DNA of 64,000 nt from Lachnospiraceae bacterium UBA4364. GTDB lineage: Bacteria; Bacillota; Clostridia; Lachnospirales; Lachnospiraceae. Shown here in pieces: positions 27,985-36,879 of the stretch. The position numbers and the translations under genes are program-made. Under the pieces are notes generated by a model. The model saw only the letters and a list, made by a program, of their open reading frames with translations, was not told where the DNA came from and did no database searches. Each line of letters opens with the position of its first letter. The first letter of the stretch is position 1. The stretch lies in assembly GCA_002393955.1 (NCBI GenBank), contig DGSK01000001.1, positions 350,356-414,355 on the forward strand, given 5' to 3'.

Positions 27985-29116
27985 ATTCCTGTTCCCTCCA
28001 TTCATTGATTATGATTTTGTTATAAAGAGCATCCATGCGATTTACCGTCCTGTATGCATCTTTTCCTTTCATTGAGCCTTTCCAGCTTGCATAGGATGCC
28101 CTGACATCTTCTGCTGTCAGTTCTCCTTTGCTTATCAGTTTTGCCTGTCCTTTAAGCTTTCTGCGTTCTCGGACTATGGATTCTCTGCAGGGCTTCTTTA
28201 CGATATGCCCGCTCTCAGTAATATAGAATCTCGTTTTCAAGAAAGTGAATCCATGCTTAAAATCACATATCCTCGTTTTCTTCTCGTTCACTGTGATTCC
28301 AAGCGAACCATAGACTATTCTCAATTTCTCCAGGCATTCCATCAGATAGCCGGTATCTTCATGAATAAGGTATGTATCATCCATATATCCGGCATATCCT
28401 TTTATCCGCAGCACTTCCTTTGCATAGTGGTCTGCCCGGTTTCTGAATGTGATCGCATTAATCTGAGAAGTCTCGGATCCGAGTCCAAGTCCTTTATCTC
28501 CAAATGCCTCCACAAATATCCATATAAGTTCACGAAGGCGATCATCGTGGATCATCTTCTCGTAAATATCCCTGAGTGCCTTATGGTCTATGCTACCGAA
28601 ATAGTCTTTGAAATCTATGAGCAGTATCCCGCCTTTTCTTCCGTGTCTGTGTATATGTCTCCGCAGATGTATAGTCAGTCGTTTTAACGCGAAGGCTGTT
28701 CCTTTTCCCCTCTGACTTGCTCCGTTGTCATATATCAGCGACCTTGTGAAGATAGGATAAAGTGCACTCTGGCACAGGGCTTTCTGTACTACCCTTTCGC
28801 TATAATGTACTGACATTATTTTCCGTTTCTTGCCACGCTCCACCACATAGAAAACTATAAAGCCTTTCCGGACATCCTTTCCGTTCATTAGATTCTCATG
28901 CAACCGCCAGATATGTTTCATAAGCGTCATATGGAACCTCTTGACCGATGCTTTCCATCCGACTCCACGTCTGGTGGTAATAGCAGCCTTATAAAGTGCA
29001 TTCAGGGATATAGCATTCAAAAAGCTGTCGTTTTCTCCGACAGCTTCCATGCGTTTACGCTCCCTCTTTGCCTTTCTTCTTTCAAATCTTCTTTGTCTTC
29101 TTTCTTCGCTTGTCAT
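27977..29116 (-). CDS. Diversity-generating retroelement reverse transcriptase
   Basis: 379 residues from the ATG at 29116 (GGGTGG ribosome binding site; a GTG at 29128 is possible). Numbered from that GTG, RT motifs are GASQRGKGT (136-144), IDFKDYFGSIDH (~171-182), LGSETSQINA (216-225) and the catalytic YMDD (248-251). The SQ in motif 4, in place of the QG/SP pattern of group II intron and retron enzymes, marks DGR reverse transcriptases. There is no intron maturase domain. It copies the template repeat RNA into adenine-mutagenised cDNA with the Avd protein. It sits just downstream of template repeat, avd and target gene, the classical cassette order. Confidence 0.93.
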   Translation of the reverse strand: MTSEERRQRRFERRKAKRERKRMEAVGENDSFLNAISLNALYKAAITTRRGVGWKASVKRFHMTLMKHIWRLHENLMNGKDVRKGFIVFYVVERGKKRKIMSVHYSERVVQKALCQSALYPIFTRSLIYDNGASQRGKGTAFALKRLTIHLRRHIHRHGRKGGILLIDFKDYFGSIDHKALRDIYEKMIHDDRLRELIWIFVEAFGDKGLGLGSETSQINAITFRNRADHYAKEVLRIKGYAGYMDDTYLIHEDTGYLMECLEKLRIVYGSLGITVNEKKTRICDFKHGFTFLKTRFYITESGHIVKKPCRESIVRERRKLKGQAKLISKGELTAEDVRASYASWKGSMKGKDAYRTVNRMDALYNKIIINEWREQEYG

Positions 29117-29323
29117 TACAATATCCACCCGGCACGGCTCGACATGTTACTATAGCCGCATAGGATACAGGCATGAAATATAAGGCTTTCATGTTCCCTT
29201 ATACCATGCAAGCAGCGTCCGCCTGTTCTCGTCCCGGTGGTAGTTTACGGCTACCGCCGAAGGATAGCGTCTCCTTCCATTCCTATGCTCTGCTTTCGTT
29301 TCCTACTCGGTCTCGCAATAAAA
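29117..29323 (-). ncRNA. DGR spacer between template repeat and reverse transcriptase
   Basis: No convincing gene. In the Bordetella phage DGR the RNA downstream of the template repeat folds and primes cDNA synthesis, and this stretch occupies the same place. A stem GGCGGTAG/CTACCACC with one mismatch is visible at 29249-29271. Function is inferred from position. Confidence 0.5.
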
Positions 29324-29446
29324 GGAATCAGATGGGCACGGACAACGCGTTGCTGGCGTTGTTGTTGTTGTCATTGCCGTTCGCGTTCACATTCGCGAAG
29401 TTAGTGGCGTTGCCGGAATTGGCGGAAGCGGTCCACCAGTTCGCCC
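29324..29446 (-). repeat. DGR template repeat (TR)
   Basis: 123 bp aligning without gaps to 29930-30052. All 17 mismatches are at positions that are A in the TR coding strand (32 A in total). The TR is rich in AAC/AAT codons in the frame used by the target gene, so adenine mutagenesis changes codon positions 1 and 2. It lies 20 bp downstream of avd. Confidence 0.95.
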
Positions 29447-29465
29447 GCAGACCAGTTTACAGCCG

Positions 29466-29867
29466 CTATCCTCTTTCGCCCCGCATCCAGCGGTAAATTG
29501 CATTCTGGGTTCTGTTCAGCAGATCCAGGATATCTCGCATCCCGCCCGCATCAGCTGATGGAACTACTGTGATCAGCCTTGCCAGTTTCCTGTCCAGCTG
29601 GTCGCAGTTGATGAATGCCATGCGTTGATACTCCGTCCGGAGCTTCTTCTGTCTCTCATCTTTTGTATTGAGTCCATTTGCATACATGACATTATCCATA
29701 AGTTCATCAGCTTTGCTTATCAGATCCTGCCCAATCAGCAATCTCCACTTTTTCGGGACATATTTTTCATCGCCGCAATGCTTTGTTATTGCATCCTGCA
29801 ATGCGGCGGCGAAATCTACAGCGTCGAAAGGTGTCTTCTTTCTGTTTCTTGCATATACACTACTCAT
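29466..29867 (-). CDS. avd: DGR accessory variability determinant (Avd-like)
   Basis: 133 residues, basic and all-helical by appearance, fitting the four-helix-bundle Avd family: FAAALQDAITKHCGDEKY, KKWRLLIGQDLISKADELMDN, RQKKLRTEYQRMAFINCDQL, LLNRTQNAIYRWMRG. Avd forms a barrel-shaped pentamer that binds the RT and template RNA and is needed for mutagenic retrohoming. Located between the target gene and the template repeat. Confidence 0.82.
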   Translation of the reverse strand: MSSVYARNRKKTPFDAVDFAAALQDAITKHCGDEKYVPKKWRLLIGQDLISKADELMDNVMYANGLNTKDERQKKLRTEYQRMAFINCDQLDRKLARLITVVPSADAGGMRDILDLLNRTQNAIYRWMRGERG

Positions 29868-29877
29868 ATCTTTACAA

Positions 29878-29900
29878 GCGCCACCACAGGAGGGTGGCGC
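29878..29900. promoter_or_regulatory. GC-rich hairpin downstream of the variable repeat
   Basis: Perfect 8-bp inverted repeat GCGCCACC/GGTGGCGC with a 7-nt loop, starting 29 bp past the VR and 9 bp past the target stop. There is no T-run on either side, so a simple terminator is unlikely. DGR targets often carry a hairpin/cruciform just after the VR that promotes retrohoming. Confidence 0.6.
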
Positions 29901-29909
29901 ATTATTTCA

Positions 29910-30833
29910 TTAAGCTGCCTTGATTAACCGGAAGCAGATGGGCACGGACAACGCGTAGCTGGCGTTGGCGTGGTCGTCAGCGCCGTACGCGTACACATTC
30001 GCGAAGGCAGTGGCGTAGCCGGAAGCGGCGGAAGCGGTCCACCAGGACGCCCTGCTGCCGCCAGGGCCTGCACCCTTTATCCTTGCAGATGCATCATTTG
30101 CAAAAATCGGATACTGCGTAGCATAAGGGTTGCCATATCCCTTTGTTGACCACTGCGGCGTATCGAAGATTTCGCCTTCGAGTGGCAGCCAGAGCTTTCC
30201 GAATGAGCCAAATTCCCAGCTATTATCATCTGTAAGATTCGATCCACTTGTGTATCTCAGTGGATAATACAAATATTTTTCTTTTATCACGGCCTTGAGC
30301 TCCGCCGGAAGAGCATTATATACAGTGCTGTTAAGCCAGCTGTATAGCTCTGAAGCCTTAAAAGGTGAGCCTGTCGTAGCATTGCCCTGGTTGGTATTCG
30401 TTGCATTATATCTATGGGTTGTTCCATAGCAGTCCTCTGATATAAAATCCACATGGTGTCCTACTTCAGTAGAGCCTGTCTTGTGGAAGGTATCTATACC
30501 TGCAATTCTTGCCTTGTGATTCTCTCCGGATACACTGAACGGGATATAGTCCTTTACATGGATGCCCTCAAGGTTGTCAGCATCGAGGCGAGCCTGGAAC
30601 CATGCCCATGCATCGGTATAGTTTGCAATTTCGTCAGCGAACTTTACTGTGAGATCTACTCCCTTGTAAACCCTATCCACGATGTCGTAAGCAGCCGCAA
30701 AATCACTCTTGAAATCTGCGACTTTGATCTTTTTCACTCCAGAATTTGTCCTGACAAGCAGTACGGCATCATCCGGAGCGACGCTTATTGCGTCAAACTC
30801 TGTAAATTTCTTTGTTTCAATGCTTATACTCAT
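29910..30833 (-). CDS. Tail tip receptor-binding protein, DGR variable protein
   Basis: 307 residues. The N-terminal ~95 probably attach to the baseplate. From ~95 a C-type-lectin-like domain follows (IPFSVSGENHKARIAGID ... WEFGSFGKLWLPLEGEIF ... WWTASAASGYA), as in DGR-diversified phage tail proteins. The last 47 residues contain the variable repeat; residues there that differ from the template are Ser, Ala, Tyr, Asp, His and Cys where the template encodes Asn or stop. It should determine which host surface the phage binds. AAAAGGAGC ribosome binding site. Directly upstream of avd. Confidence 0.88.
   Translation of the reverse strand: MSISIETKKFTEFDAISVAPDDAVLLVRTNSGVKKIKVADFKSDFAAAYDIVDRVYKGVDLTVKFADEIANYTDAWAWFQARLDADNLEGIHVKDYIPFSVSGENHKARIAGIDTFHKTGSTEVGHHVDFISEDCYGTTHRYNATNTNQGNATTGSPFKASELYSWLNSTVYNALPAELKAVIKEKYLYYPLRYTSGSNLTDDNSWEFGSFGKLWLPLEGEIFDTPQWSTKGYGNPYATQYPIFANDASARIKGAGPGGSRASWWTASAASGYATAFANVYAYGADDHANASYALSVPICFRLIKAA
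29930..30052 (-). repeat. DGR variable repeat (VR)
   Basis: 3' end of the target gene, residues ~261-301. Differs from the TR at 17 positions, changing 12 codons: eleven Asn codons (to Ser, Ala, Tyr, Asp or His) and a TGA to TGC. The segment near the VR 3' end (GCGTTGTCCGTGCCCATCTG) is identical to the TR, as expected for the initiation-of-homing region. Confidence 0.95.
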
Positions 30834-30848
30834 TTTTGCTCCTTTTCT

Positions 30849-30895
30849 GCTGCCAGCTGGCAGCGGTATTTTGTTTTATGCTGCCGTAAAGCAGC
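30849..30895. repeat. Two palindromes before the DGR target gene
   Basis: A perfect 16-bp palindrome GCTGCCAGCTGGCAGC (30849-30864) and a hairpin GCTGC-CGTAAA-GCAGC (30880-30895) fill the gap between the two tail genes. They may be RNA processing or pausing sites. Role unknown. Confidence 0.5.
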
Positions 30896-30899
30896 GTAT

Positions 30900-31700
30900 T
30901 TACGCAGGTACCACGGAAGCAGTCCGATACTTCCAGTCAGCCGATACCGCTCTTCCGGCATCGTCGGTAATAATGGTGCCATCATCGTCCGTTATAGGAC
31001 ACTCGATCTCGTTCTGTATCACCATGTGTTCAAGTCTTGAAAGCCTGTCCTCGTGATCATCTATCTCGTTCTGCAGGTGGCCTGCTGCCGATCCGTCCAG
31101 AATATCCCGCATTTCTTCTAGGAGCGCCCGTGCTTCGGCATCACCTGAAGCCATAGCCTCAGCAGCCCACGCCTCATACTGTCTTGCGAGCGTGGATGTG
31201 TCGAGCGTAGCCCAGGGCAGCGCCATTCCGCACACTTGCGAATCCATACGCTTGTCGGTAATGTCAGCCTGGGTTATGGAAGATGCTCCGGCTGAAACCA
31301 GGATATCAGCAAGGGCATATTCTTTTATGTCGCTGTTGCGTGTTATGTCAGGTGCTACCGGTTCTGCTGCCAGAGTTCCCTGTAACACTGCGGCGTATAT
31401 CTCGCGTGCTTCCTTATCCCACCTGATCACTATCCTGTCTATCCTTGAAAGAAGTCCATCTGCTGCCGATATCGTCTTTGCAAGGTATGCGGTATTGTCA
31501 TAGCGGTATCCGTCTATGATCGCTGCTCCGGCGCTTATCTTTATGCTCATGCCGCTATCGGCCACCACCTGAAGGTTTGTGCTCGCATTCATGAATAGGC
31601 CGGATGTGATGAATGCCCTATAGTATCTGGCAAAATCATCGGCTTTGTATTCACGGTCTATGCCGTCAAACGGAAAAAACTTTTCTGTACTCTCTGCCAT
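30900..31700 (-). CDS. Phage baseplate upper protein / tail fibre-like
   Basis: 266 residues. The N-terminal ~150 form a baseplate-type domain (FFPFDGIDREYKADDFARYYRAFITSG, then AGAAIIDGYRY, RIDRIVIRWDK), followed by a short coiled region (LLEEMRDILDGSAAGHLQNE ... RLSRLEHM). Between the Gp37-like tail gene and the DGR target gene, it probably links the receptor-binding protein to the tail tip. Exact family not certain. Confidence 0.65.
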   Translation of the reverse strand: MAESTEKFFPFDGIDREYKADDFARYYRAFITSGLFMNASTNLQVVADSGMSIKISAGAAIIDGYRYDNTAYLAKTISAADGLLSRIDRIVIRWDKEAREIYAAVLQGTLAAEPVAPDITRNSDIKEYALADILVSAGASSITQADITDKRMDSQVCGMALPWATLDTSTLARQYEAWAAEAMASGDAEARALLEEMRDILDGSAAGHLQNEIDDHEDRLSRLEHMVIQNEIECPITDDDGTIITDDAGRAVSADWKYRTASVVPA

Positions 31701-31704
31701 TTCT

Positions 31705-32760
31705 CTACTCCTTTGCTTTTAATAGGCTTGTCAGTGTTGGTACGGGATCCCCGAAGGTTACTGTGGTCTCATCCCTCGTGGCGCTCACATTTCGCCTGAT
31801 AGCCCTGACCTGCATGTTCTCTCTTACTCCCCATCGTTTGTTCTCACATGTGACATAATCGCCCAGGAAAAACTCTGATGTGACATTTTCGATATTTATC
31901 TTTGACTCGAATCCTTTCGTCTTCGGGTACTTTGCAAGCTTCTCAGCTCCTGCACTCCGAAGCTGTGCCTTTATCTGTGCTTCTGTCTGGTTCTTCTTGG
32001 AAATGCCGGAAGCAGTAGCATATATCTCATACCGGTCGAGCCCCACGCCTCCACCAGTATCTTGGATAATCCTGTCATCATCATTTCCGCTGCCGCATAT
32101 TATGTAGCTTGCATACTTGCTTATGTCCTCGTAATACCTCTGTGAGAATACCGAGCCGAACTCCGGTGAGAACAGGCAGGGATTTTCACTCGTTACCGTT
32201 TTGTCAGTTCCGGACCATATATCAAAATACAGCTTACCTTCTGACATATCGAAACGGAGCCCATATCCCAGCTCGTATGAGTCTGCTATATCCGTGAGCG
32301 CCTTTGCAAGGTTTGTGTACTCTGTCTGATACTGCATCGTGTCGGTGACCACGCTGTCATCATTCCCCAGGTACAGGTTCGGAATCTTCCTGTCATTGTT
32401 GGAAGGGGATATGGCATTGTTTGTCACAAGTGTACGCATTATGGACGAAGGTGTACCGCTTAGCAGTTCCCTCGTAGCCACTATACGCTGGTTCAGCCAT
32501 CTGCTGAGCGTATAGCCCTTTGCTATGACCAGTTCGCTCCCCTTTCCGTTCGACTCCCTGGTGAGTTTTGTTATGATCCCAGGCTCCGGTTCGTCCGTGT
32601 TGTACAATATCATTCCGGTCTGCAGGGTTCCCGCATCCGATTCCAGGAATGATATTGAAAAGGTACCGGGCTCTGAGAGCTTCCGGTACCATTCAAGGCT
32701 CGAAAAATTCGACACTATTCCAATGAGCTCAAGGCTCCTGCTAAACATGAATATTTCCAT
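31705..32760 (-). CDS. Siphovirus tail protein, Gp37-like
   Basis: 351 residues: FMFSRSLELIGIVSNFSSLEW at the N-terminus, PSSIMRTLVTNNAISPS, YELGYGLRFDMSEGKLYFDI and GDYVTCENKRWGVRENMQVRAI. This fits the ReqiPepy6 Gp37-like tail proteins of Firmicutes siphoviruses, which occupy the tail-associated lysin/baseplate hub position. Follows the distal tail protein gene by 1 nt. Confidence 0.75.
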   Translation of the reverse strand: MEIFMFSRSLELIGIVSNFSSLEWYRKLSEPGTFSISFLESDAGTLQTGMILYNTDEPEPGIITKLTRESNGKGSELVIAKGYTLSRWLNQRIVATRELLSGTPSSIMRTLVTNNAISPSNNDRKIPNLYLGNDDSVVTDTMQYQTEYTNLAKALTDIADSYELGYGLRFDMSEGKLYFDIWSGTDKTVTSENPCLFSPEFGSVFSQRYYEDISKYASYIICGSGNDDDRIIQDTGGGVGLDRYEIYATASGISKKNQTEAQIKAQLRSAGAEKLAKYPKTKGFESKINIENVTSEFFLGDYVTCENKRWGVRENMQVRAIRRNVSATRDETTVTFGDPVPTLTSLLKAKE

Positions 32761-32761
32761 A

Positions 32762-33631
32762 TCAGACTCCTACATATCTGTTCTTATAGGTGATCTGCGT
32801 TTCAAGCAGGCTCTCACCATCCTCTGCCGATGCCCGGAAGGTGTTGTCTCCAGGTTTCAGCGTTAGGAATGTGTATCCGCCGCCCACAAGGTCTATGTGA
32901 CCGATATAGTTTGACGATACACCTTCGAGCATCCTTGTGACAGTCTTCCTGTCTCCGGTGGTAATAGTTATTACTTCACCGTCGGTCATGGTACAGTTGA
33001 CCTTTATGAATTCCTGCGTATATACATTCAGGAGCTTAGGATTCTCCACTATGCCATGTGCCATGAATTTTATGGTCATACCTATGTTGTCAGTGGAGTC
33101 GTTGGTTATGACAGCTATGAGCGATGCCCTCTTTATGCCGAAGCATGTCGGAGTCTGCAAAGGAAAATGCATACCGCCTACCCAATCCGCAATCTCTACC
33201 ACATTTGTCTCATAGTCTTCCCAGTACGGCATCATGGCTACAAGCTCAACGGAATATTCCTGAATCATGCTCACGGCAGAAAACTCTATCTTCGGAGTTT
33301 TCTTCGACCTTGCAATGATCATCTTCTTTACTCCGCCGTATTCCTGGGTGATCACGATGTCGGTCTTCGGTTTGAACAGTGCCATGAGTAAAAGCCTCAA
33401 CCTCTCCATCTCTGCAGTGGTCTCAGCATATATCTGTCCCTGTATGTTCAGGTTCCTTACGTTGACACTGCTGCCAAGCAGCGTTGCACCGTCCTGGCCG
33501 TACCCCTGTGATGTGTTGTGCTTAACATCCACGGTGTCAAAACCAGAAGTGTTCTGCACCGTGAAAGGCAACGCAGTAAGATGGGCTATTTTTCTATCTG
33601 TCCTGATTATTATGTCTCTGTCAGTTCTCAT
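32762..33631 (-). CDS. Distal tail protein (Dit-like)
   Basis: 289 residues matching phage tail family proteins located after the tape measure gene: GATLLGSSVNVRNLNIQGQIY, then TDIVITQEYGGVKKMIIARSKKTPKIE and a C-terminal galectin-like part ending GGGYTFLTLKPGDNTFRASAEDG. Dit hexamers form the hub joining tail tube and baseplate. Overlaps the tape measure gene by 4 nt. Confidence 0.82.
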   Translation of the reverse strand: MRTDRDIIIRTDRKIAHLTALPFTVQNTSGFDTVDVKHNTSQGYGQDGATLLGSSVNVRNLNIQGQIYAETTAEMERLRLLLMALFKPKTDIVITQEYGGVKKMIIARSKKTPKIEFSAVSMIQEYSVELVAMMPYWEDYETNVVEIADWVGGMHFPLQTPTCFGIKRASLIAVITNDSTDNIGMTIKFMAHGIVENPKLLNVYTQEFIKVNCTMTDGEVITITTGDRKTVTRMLEGVSSNYIGHIDLVGGGYTFLTLKPGDNTFRASAEDGESLLETQITYKNRYVGV

Positions 33632-36600
33632 AGATCCTCTCCAAGTGCTTCATTAACCTTACGGCTCCATTCCTTGGCTTCTTCGTAAGCTTTCCGGCCT
33701 ACCGATGCAACGGCATCAACAATCTCATCTTCCTTACTCTTTATGCCATCTGCCATGGATCCGCCAAATATCTGACCGGCATCATAGCCTTTAGAACTCT
33801 TTCCATCTGCTATTCCAAGTTCAGAATTGAGTGTTGTAACAGCCATTGATGCCATTGTTTCGACATTCTCGATGACTATCGGCTGCGATTCCTCGATAGA
33901 AAGCGCAACTGCGGCACCAGTATCGTCCCACGACTGTACGTACTGCTCAGAAAATGCTTCCTGATCTTCCAGCATAGTCTGTGCTGACTCTTCCCCGGTC
34001 TCTACTACTCTTCCGAGCGTTTCTCCATAGCCTACTTCAAATTCGGCCATAGCTTCCGAAAGGCCGTTCAGTGCTTCCTGATTAGCTTCCCATGCTGCCA
34101 TGAAATCATCCATAGCAGCGCCGCCTTCTTCAGCAGCATCAACCAGTGCCTGCAGATATCCAGCGCCGGAAATTCCCATTTCTTCAATACTTGCTATAAT
34201 CTGAGGATCGATATTCAGATCAAGTGCTTTCTGCAGGTTGTCGCTGTACTGCGTCATAGCATCGGTCTGTGATTCCAGACCTTTTGTCATATCATCCAGG
34301 GACTGTGACTCAATCGTATATTCATCAAAAAGTCCCATCTGGGATCTCAATGAATCCTCTGCTGCCGTTTTCGCCTCGCTATATGCCTGCTCAAGTTCTT
34401 CGAGTTTGGTACTTACATCTCCGGTAGCTTCTACAGCATATCCACGCCACGAAACAACGCTCTGAGACATACCGTCCATTGCATCTGTGGCCGACTGTTC
34501 TGCAGTCGTATCCATGAGAAGATCCTTGTACTCCTGGATTTCCTCACCCGTCGAATTAACTTGCTCCTGCAGAGACTCATATCCCTTTATCTGCCCAAAA
34601 GTTTCTTCAGACACCTGCTCAGCATAAGCCTTGTTCGCCTCCATGAGTTCGCCAAGCGCCTGGAGTTCCTCCGACATATACACTTGTCCACTGGCATACC
34701 ACTCATCATATGCGGCTTGATATTCATCTCTTACGGCATAGTATTCATTCCACGCATCCTCGTTCTTTTTTACAGCCTCATTGTAGGCCTCTTCCTGCTC
34801 GATCAGGGTATTGTTGATATCTATCTGTTCTTGCGTCAGTTCTTTGATGCGTTCCTGATAAGCCTCTACCTCCGCCTGCTTGAAAAGCGCTTCAACATAC
34901 CTTTCTACAGCATCAGTGCTTTGGTTCAGCTCTCCGGTAACTTCATTGATTGACAGTCCGAGATCCGGCATAAGGACGTTGAGCTGGTCAACCACTGACT
35001 GCATCTCCTGCATCTTGGAAGCATCATTTTTTGCTTCCGGAGCAAGTTCTTTCAGCTTTTCCAGAAGTCCTGCCGCTTGAGTCCTATTAGTGGATATTGA
35101 CTCTACATTGGAACTGAAAGCATCTGCGCTTTCCTTAGTAGCATTGCGCACGGCGTCAATGGATTCCAGCAAGGCTTTTTCTTTGTCGGTAAGTTCAATA
35201 ACCTTTGGGGTGTATTCTGCTGAGGCTTTTGCTATCTCCACAATAGCTGTCATTAACAGTGCCATTCCGGCCGCTATAGCTCCGACAGGGCTTGCTGCCT
35301 GGGCTGCATTCAGTTCTTCCTGTGCAACCGTTGCTCCATTCAGCGCTGGCGGCATCAATGCCAGTACGGCATTTAATCCCGAAGTAATGGCCGTTGCCGT
35401 CTTGAATGCAACGAAACTTGTTCCTATCATTTCAACTATCGGAACAATAGTATCGAGATTATCAGCAACAAACTCTATCCCTTTCACAAGGTCCGGTATC
35501 ACATCTTCAATGATTTCTGTAACCTCTTCCTCGTGCTCCATCATAAGGGCACTGAGTTCATTAGCTGCTTCCTCTACTACCGGAGCCACATCAGCTCCGA
35601 TTTTGTTCTTAAATGCATCCGCCGTTTTGGATACTCTTTCTATGGCATTGGATGTCCTCGTAAGACTGTCTATCGTCTCCTTGTCCATGATATAGCCTAG
35701 ATCAGAAGCTTCCTGATACATTTCCTGAAAACCTTTTGATCCTGCAGCTATAAGAGAATTGAGTGACTGCGCATTACGGCCAAAGAGCTGCATTGATATC
35801 GCATCCTTCTCCGTAGCATTTTCAACCTTGCCGAGAGCATCTATAACATCCCAGAACACCTCTTCCGAATCCCTTAGGTCTCCATTTGCATCCGTTACCG
35901 ATATTCCCAACTTAGCATATGCGTTTGCATAAGCCTCCGATCCTTCACGAGCAGAGTTCATGGAGCGAATATTCTTGGCCATGGAACTGGTAACTGTTTC
36001 CAGCGATGTATCAAGCAGTTCTTCGGAGTATTTAAGCGCCTGAATAGTATCGATAGCTATTCCTGTATTCGTAGACAGAGTATTTATTTCATCGGCATAA
36101 AAGGCGGCATTGGTGGCAAGTTCAAGAAACTCCTTACCAGCTTTTGCAGTGATATCAGCAAGTTTCTCTATTCCATCTGCAATAAGAATCGATGCAACGC
36201 CTTCTGTAAGTGAATGACCTGCCTTTTCTGACGATTCTCCTGTCTCTCTAATCTCATTACCTAAATTATCTATACTGATAGCGCATCCATCTGTTGATGT
36301 TTTTGCTTCGTCAAGATACTTGTTTGTATTTTGAAGTTCTTCCTCCCAATTTACCAGCTGTGTATTTGCGATATTTAATCTTGATTGATAATCGTCTATT
36401 TTTGATCCACAGTCCGCATAGGCAAGTTGCGCTTTTCTGAGACATTCTTCGGCTTTATCTATTTCATTCTGCTGATTCTTAAGTTCTTCATCGGTCGCTT
36501 CTCCGGATTCCTTGAGTTTTTGCATATCACCATTGAGAAGATCAAGAGATGCAGAATATTTTTCAACATTCTCAGCGGCTTTTTCCTGTGCCTCCCTCTG

Positions 36601-36840
36601 TTTTTCGATTGCCGTCTCATATACTTCTACCTTATCTTTTTGAGTTTCAATCCTCTTTGTCAGTAGGTCATACTTCTCCTGGAGAGCTTCAAGCCCGTTT
36701 GCATTTTCCTTATGATTAGCTGCAGAGAGCTCCATTTCAGTGCGGAGTTCTTTCTGTTCCGCATTGATAGCCTTCAAGGCCTGCTTGTATTCCTGCTCGC
36801 CGTCCAATGTTAAAGTTACGCCTATTGTATTGAGTGCCAT
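33628..36840 (-). CDS. Tail tape measure protein
   Basis: 1070 residues from the ATG at 36840 (AGGAGAG ribosome binding site); the in-frame extension upstream runs into a tRNA-like element and is not coding. The N-terminal ~170 residues are coiled coil, a central part is rich in small residues with hydrophobic stretches (VLALMPPALNGATVAQ, AIAAGMALLMTAIVEIA), and a further long coiled region runs near 650-780. Length sets tail length. It follows the G/GT chaperone genes, but a terminator lies between them. Confidence 0.92.
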   Translation of the reverse strand: MALNTIGVTLTLDGEQEYKQALKAINAEQKELRTEMELSAANHKENANGLEALQEKYDLLTKRIETQKDKVEVYETAIEKQREAQEKAAENVEKYSASLDLLNGDMQKLKESGEATDEELKNQQNEIDKAEECLRKAQLAYADCGSKIDDYQSRLNIANTQLVNWEEELQNTNKYLDEAKTSTDGCAISIDNLGNEIRETGESSEKAGHSLTEGVASILIADGIEKLADITAKAGKEFLELATNAAFYADEINTLSTNTGIAIDTIQALKYSEELLDTSLETVTSSMAKNIRSMNSAREGSEAYANAYAKLGISVTDANGDLRDSEEVFWDVIDALGKVENATEKDAISMQLFGRNAQSLNSLIAAGSKGFQEMYQEASDLGYIMDKETIDSLTRTSNAIERVSKTADAFKNKIGADVAPVVEEAANELSALMMEHEEEVTEIIEDVIPDLVKGIEFVADNLDTIVPIVEMIGTSFVAFKTATAITSGLNAVLALMPPALNGATVAQEELNAAQAASPVGAIAAGMALLMTAIVEIAKASAEYTPKVIELTDKEKALLESIDAVRNATKESADAFSSNVESISTNRTQAAGLLEKLKELAPEAKNDASKMQEMQSVVDQLNVLMPDLGLSINEVTGELNQSTDAVERYVEALFKQAEVEAYQERIKELTQEQIDINNTLIEQEEAYNEAVKKNEDAWNEYYAVRDEYQAAYDEWYASGQVYMSEELQALGELMEANKAYAEQVSEETFGQIKGYESLQEQVNSTGEEIQEYKDLLMDTTAEQSATDAMDGMSQSVVSWRGYAVEATGDVSTKLEELEQAYSEAKTAAEDSLRSQMGLFDEYTIESQSLDDMTKGLESQTDAMTQYSDNLQKALDLNIDPQIIASIEEMGISGAGYLQALVDAAEEGGAAMDDFMAAWEANQEALNGLSEAMAEFEVGYGETLGRVVETGEESAQTMLEDQEAFSEQYVQSWDDTGAAVALSIEESQPIVIENVETMASMAVTTLNSELGIADGKSSKGYDAGQIFGGSMADGIKSKEDEIVDAVASVGRKAYEEAKEWSRKVNEALGEDL

Positions 36841-36879
36841 AAATCTCTCCTGTATATTGGAATCTTTATAATACGTATT

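Noticed and set aside
27977..29116. Group II intron or retron reverse transcriptase
   Set aside because: No maturase or intron RNA ends, no msr/msd-like RNA; the SQ motif, TR/VR pair and Avd-like gene fit a DGR.
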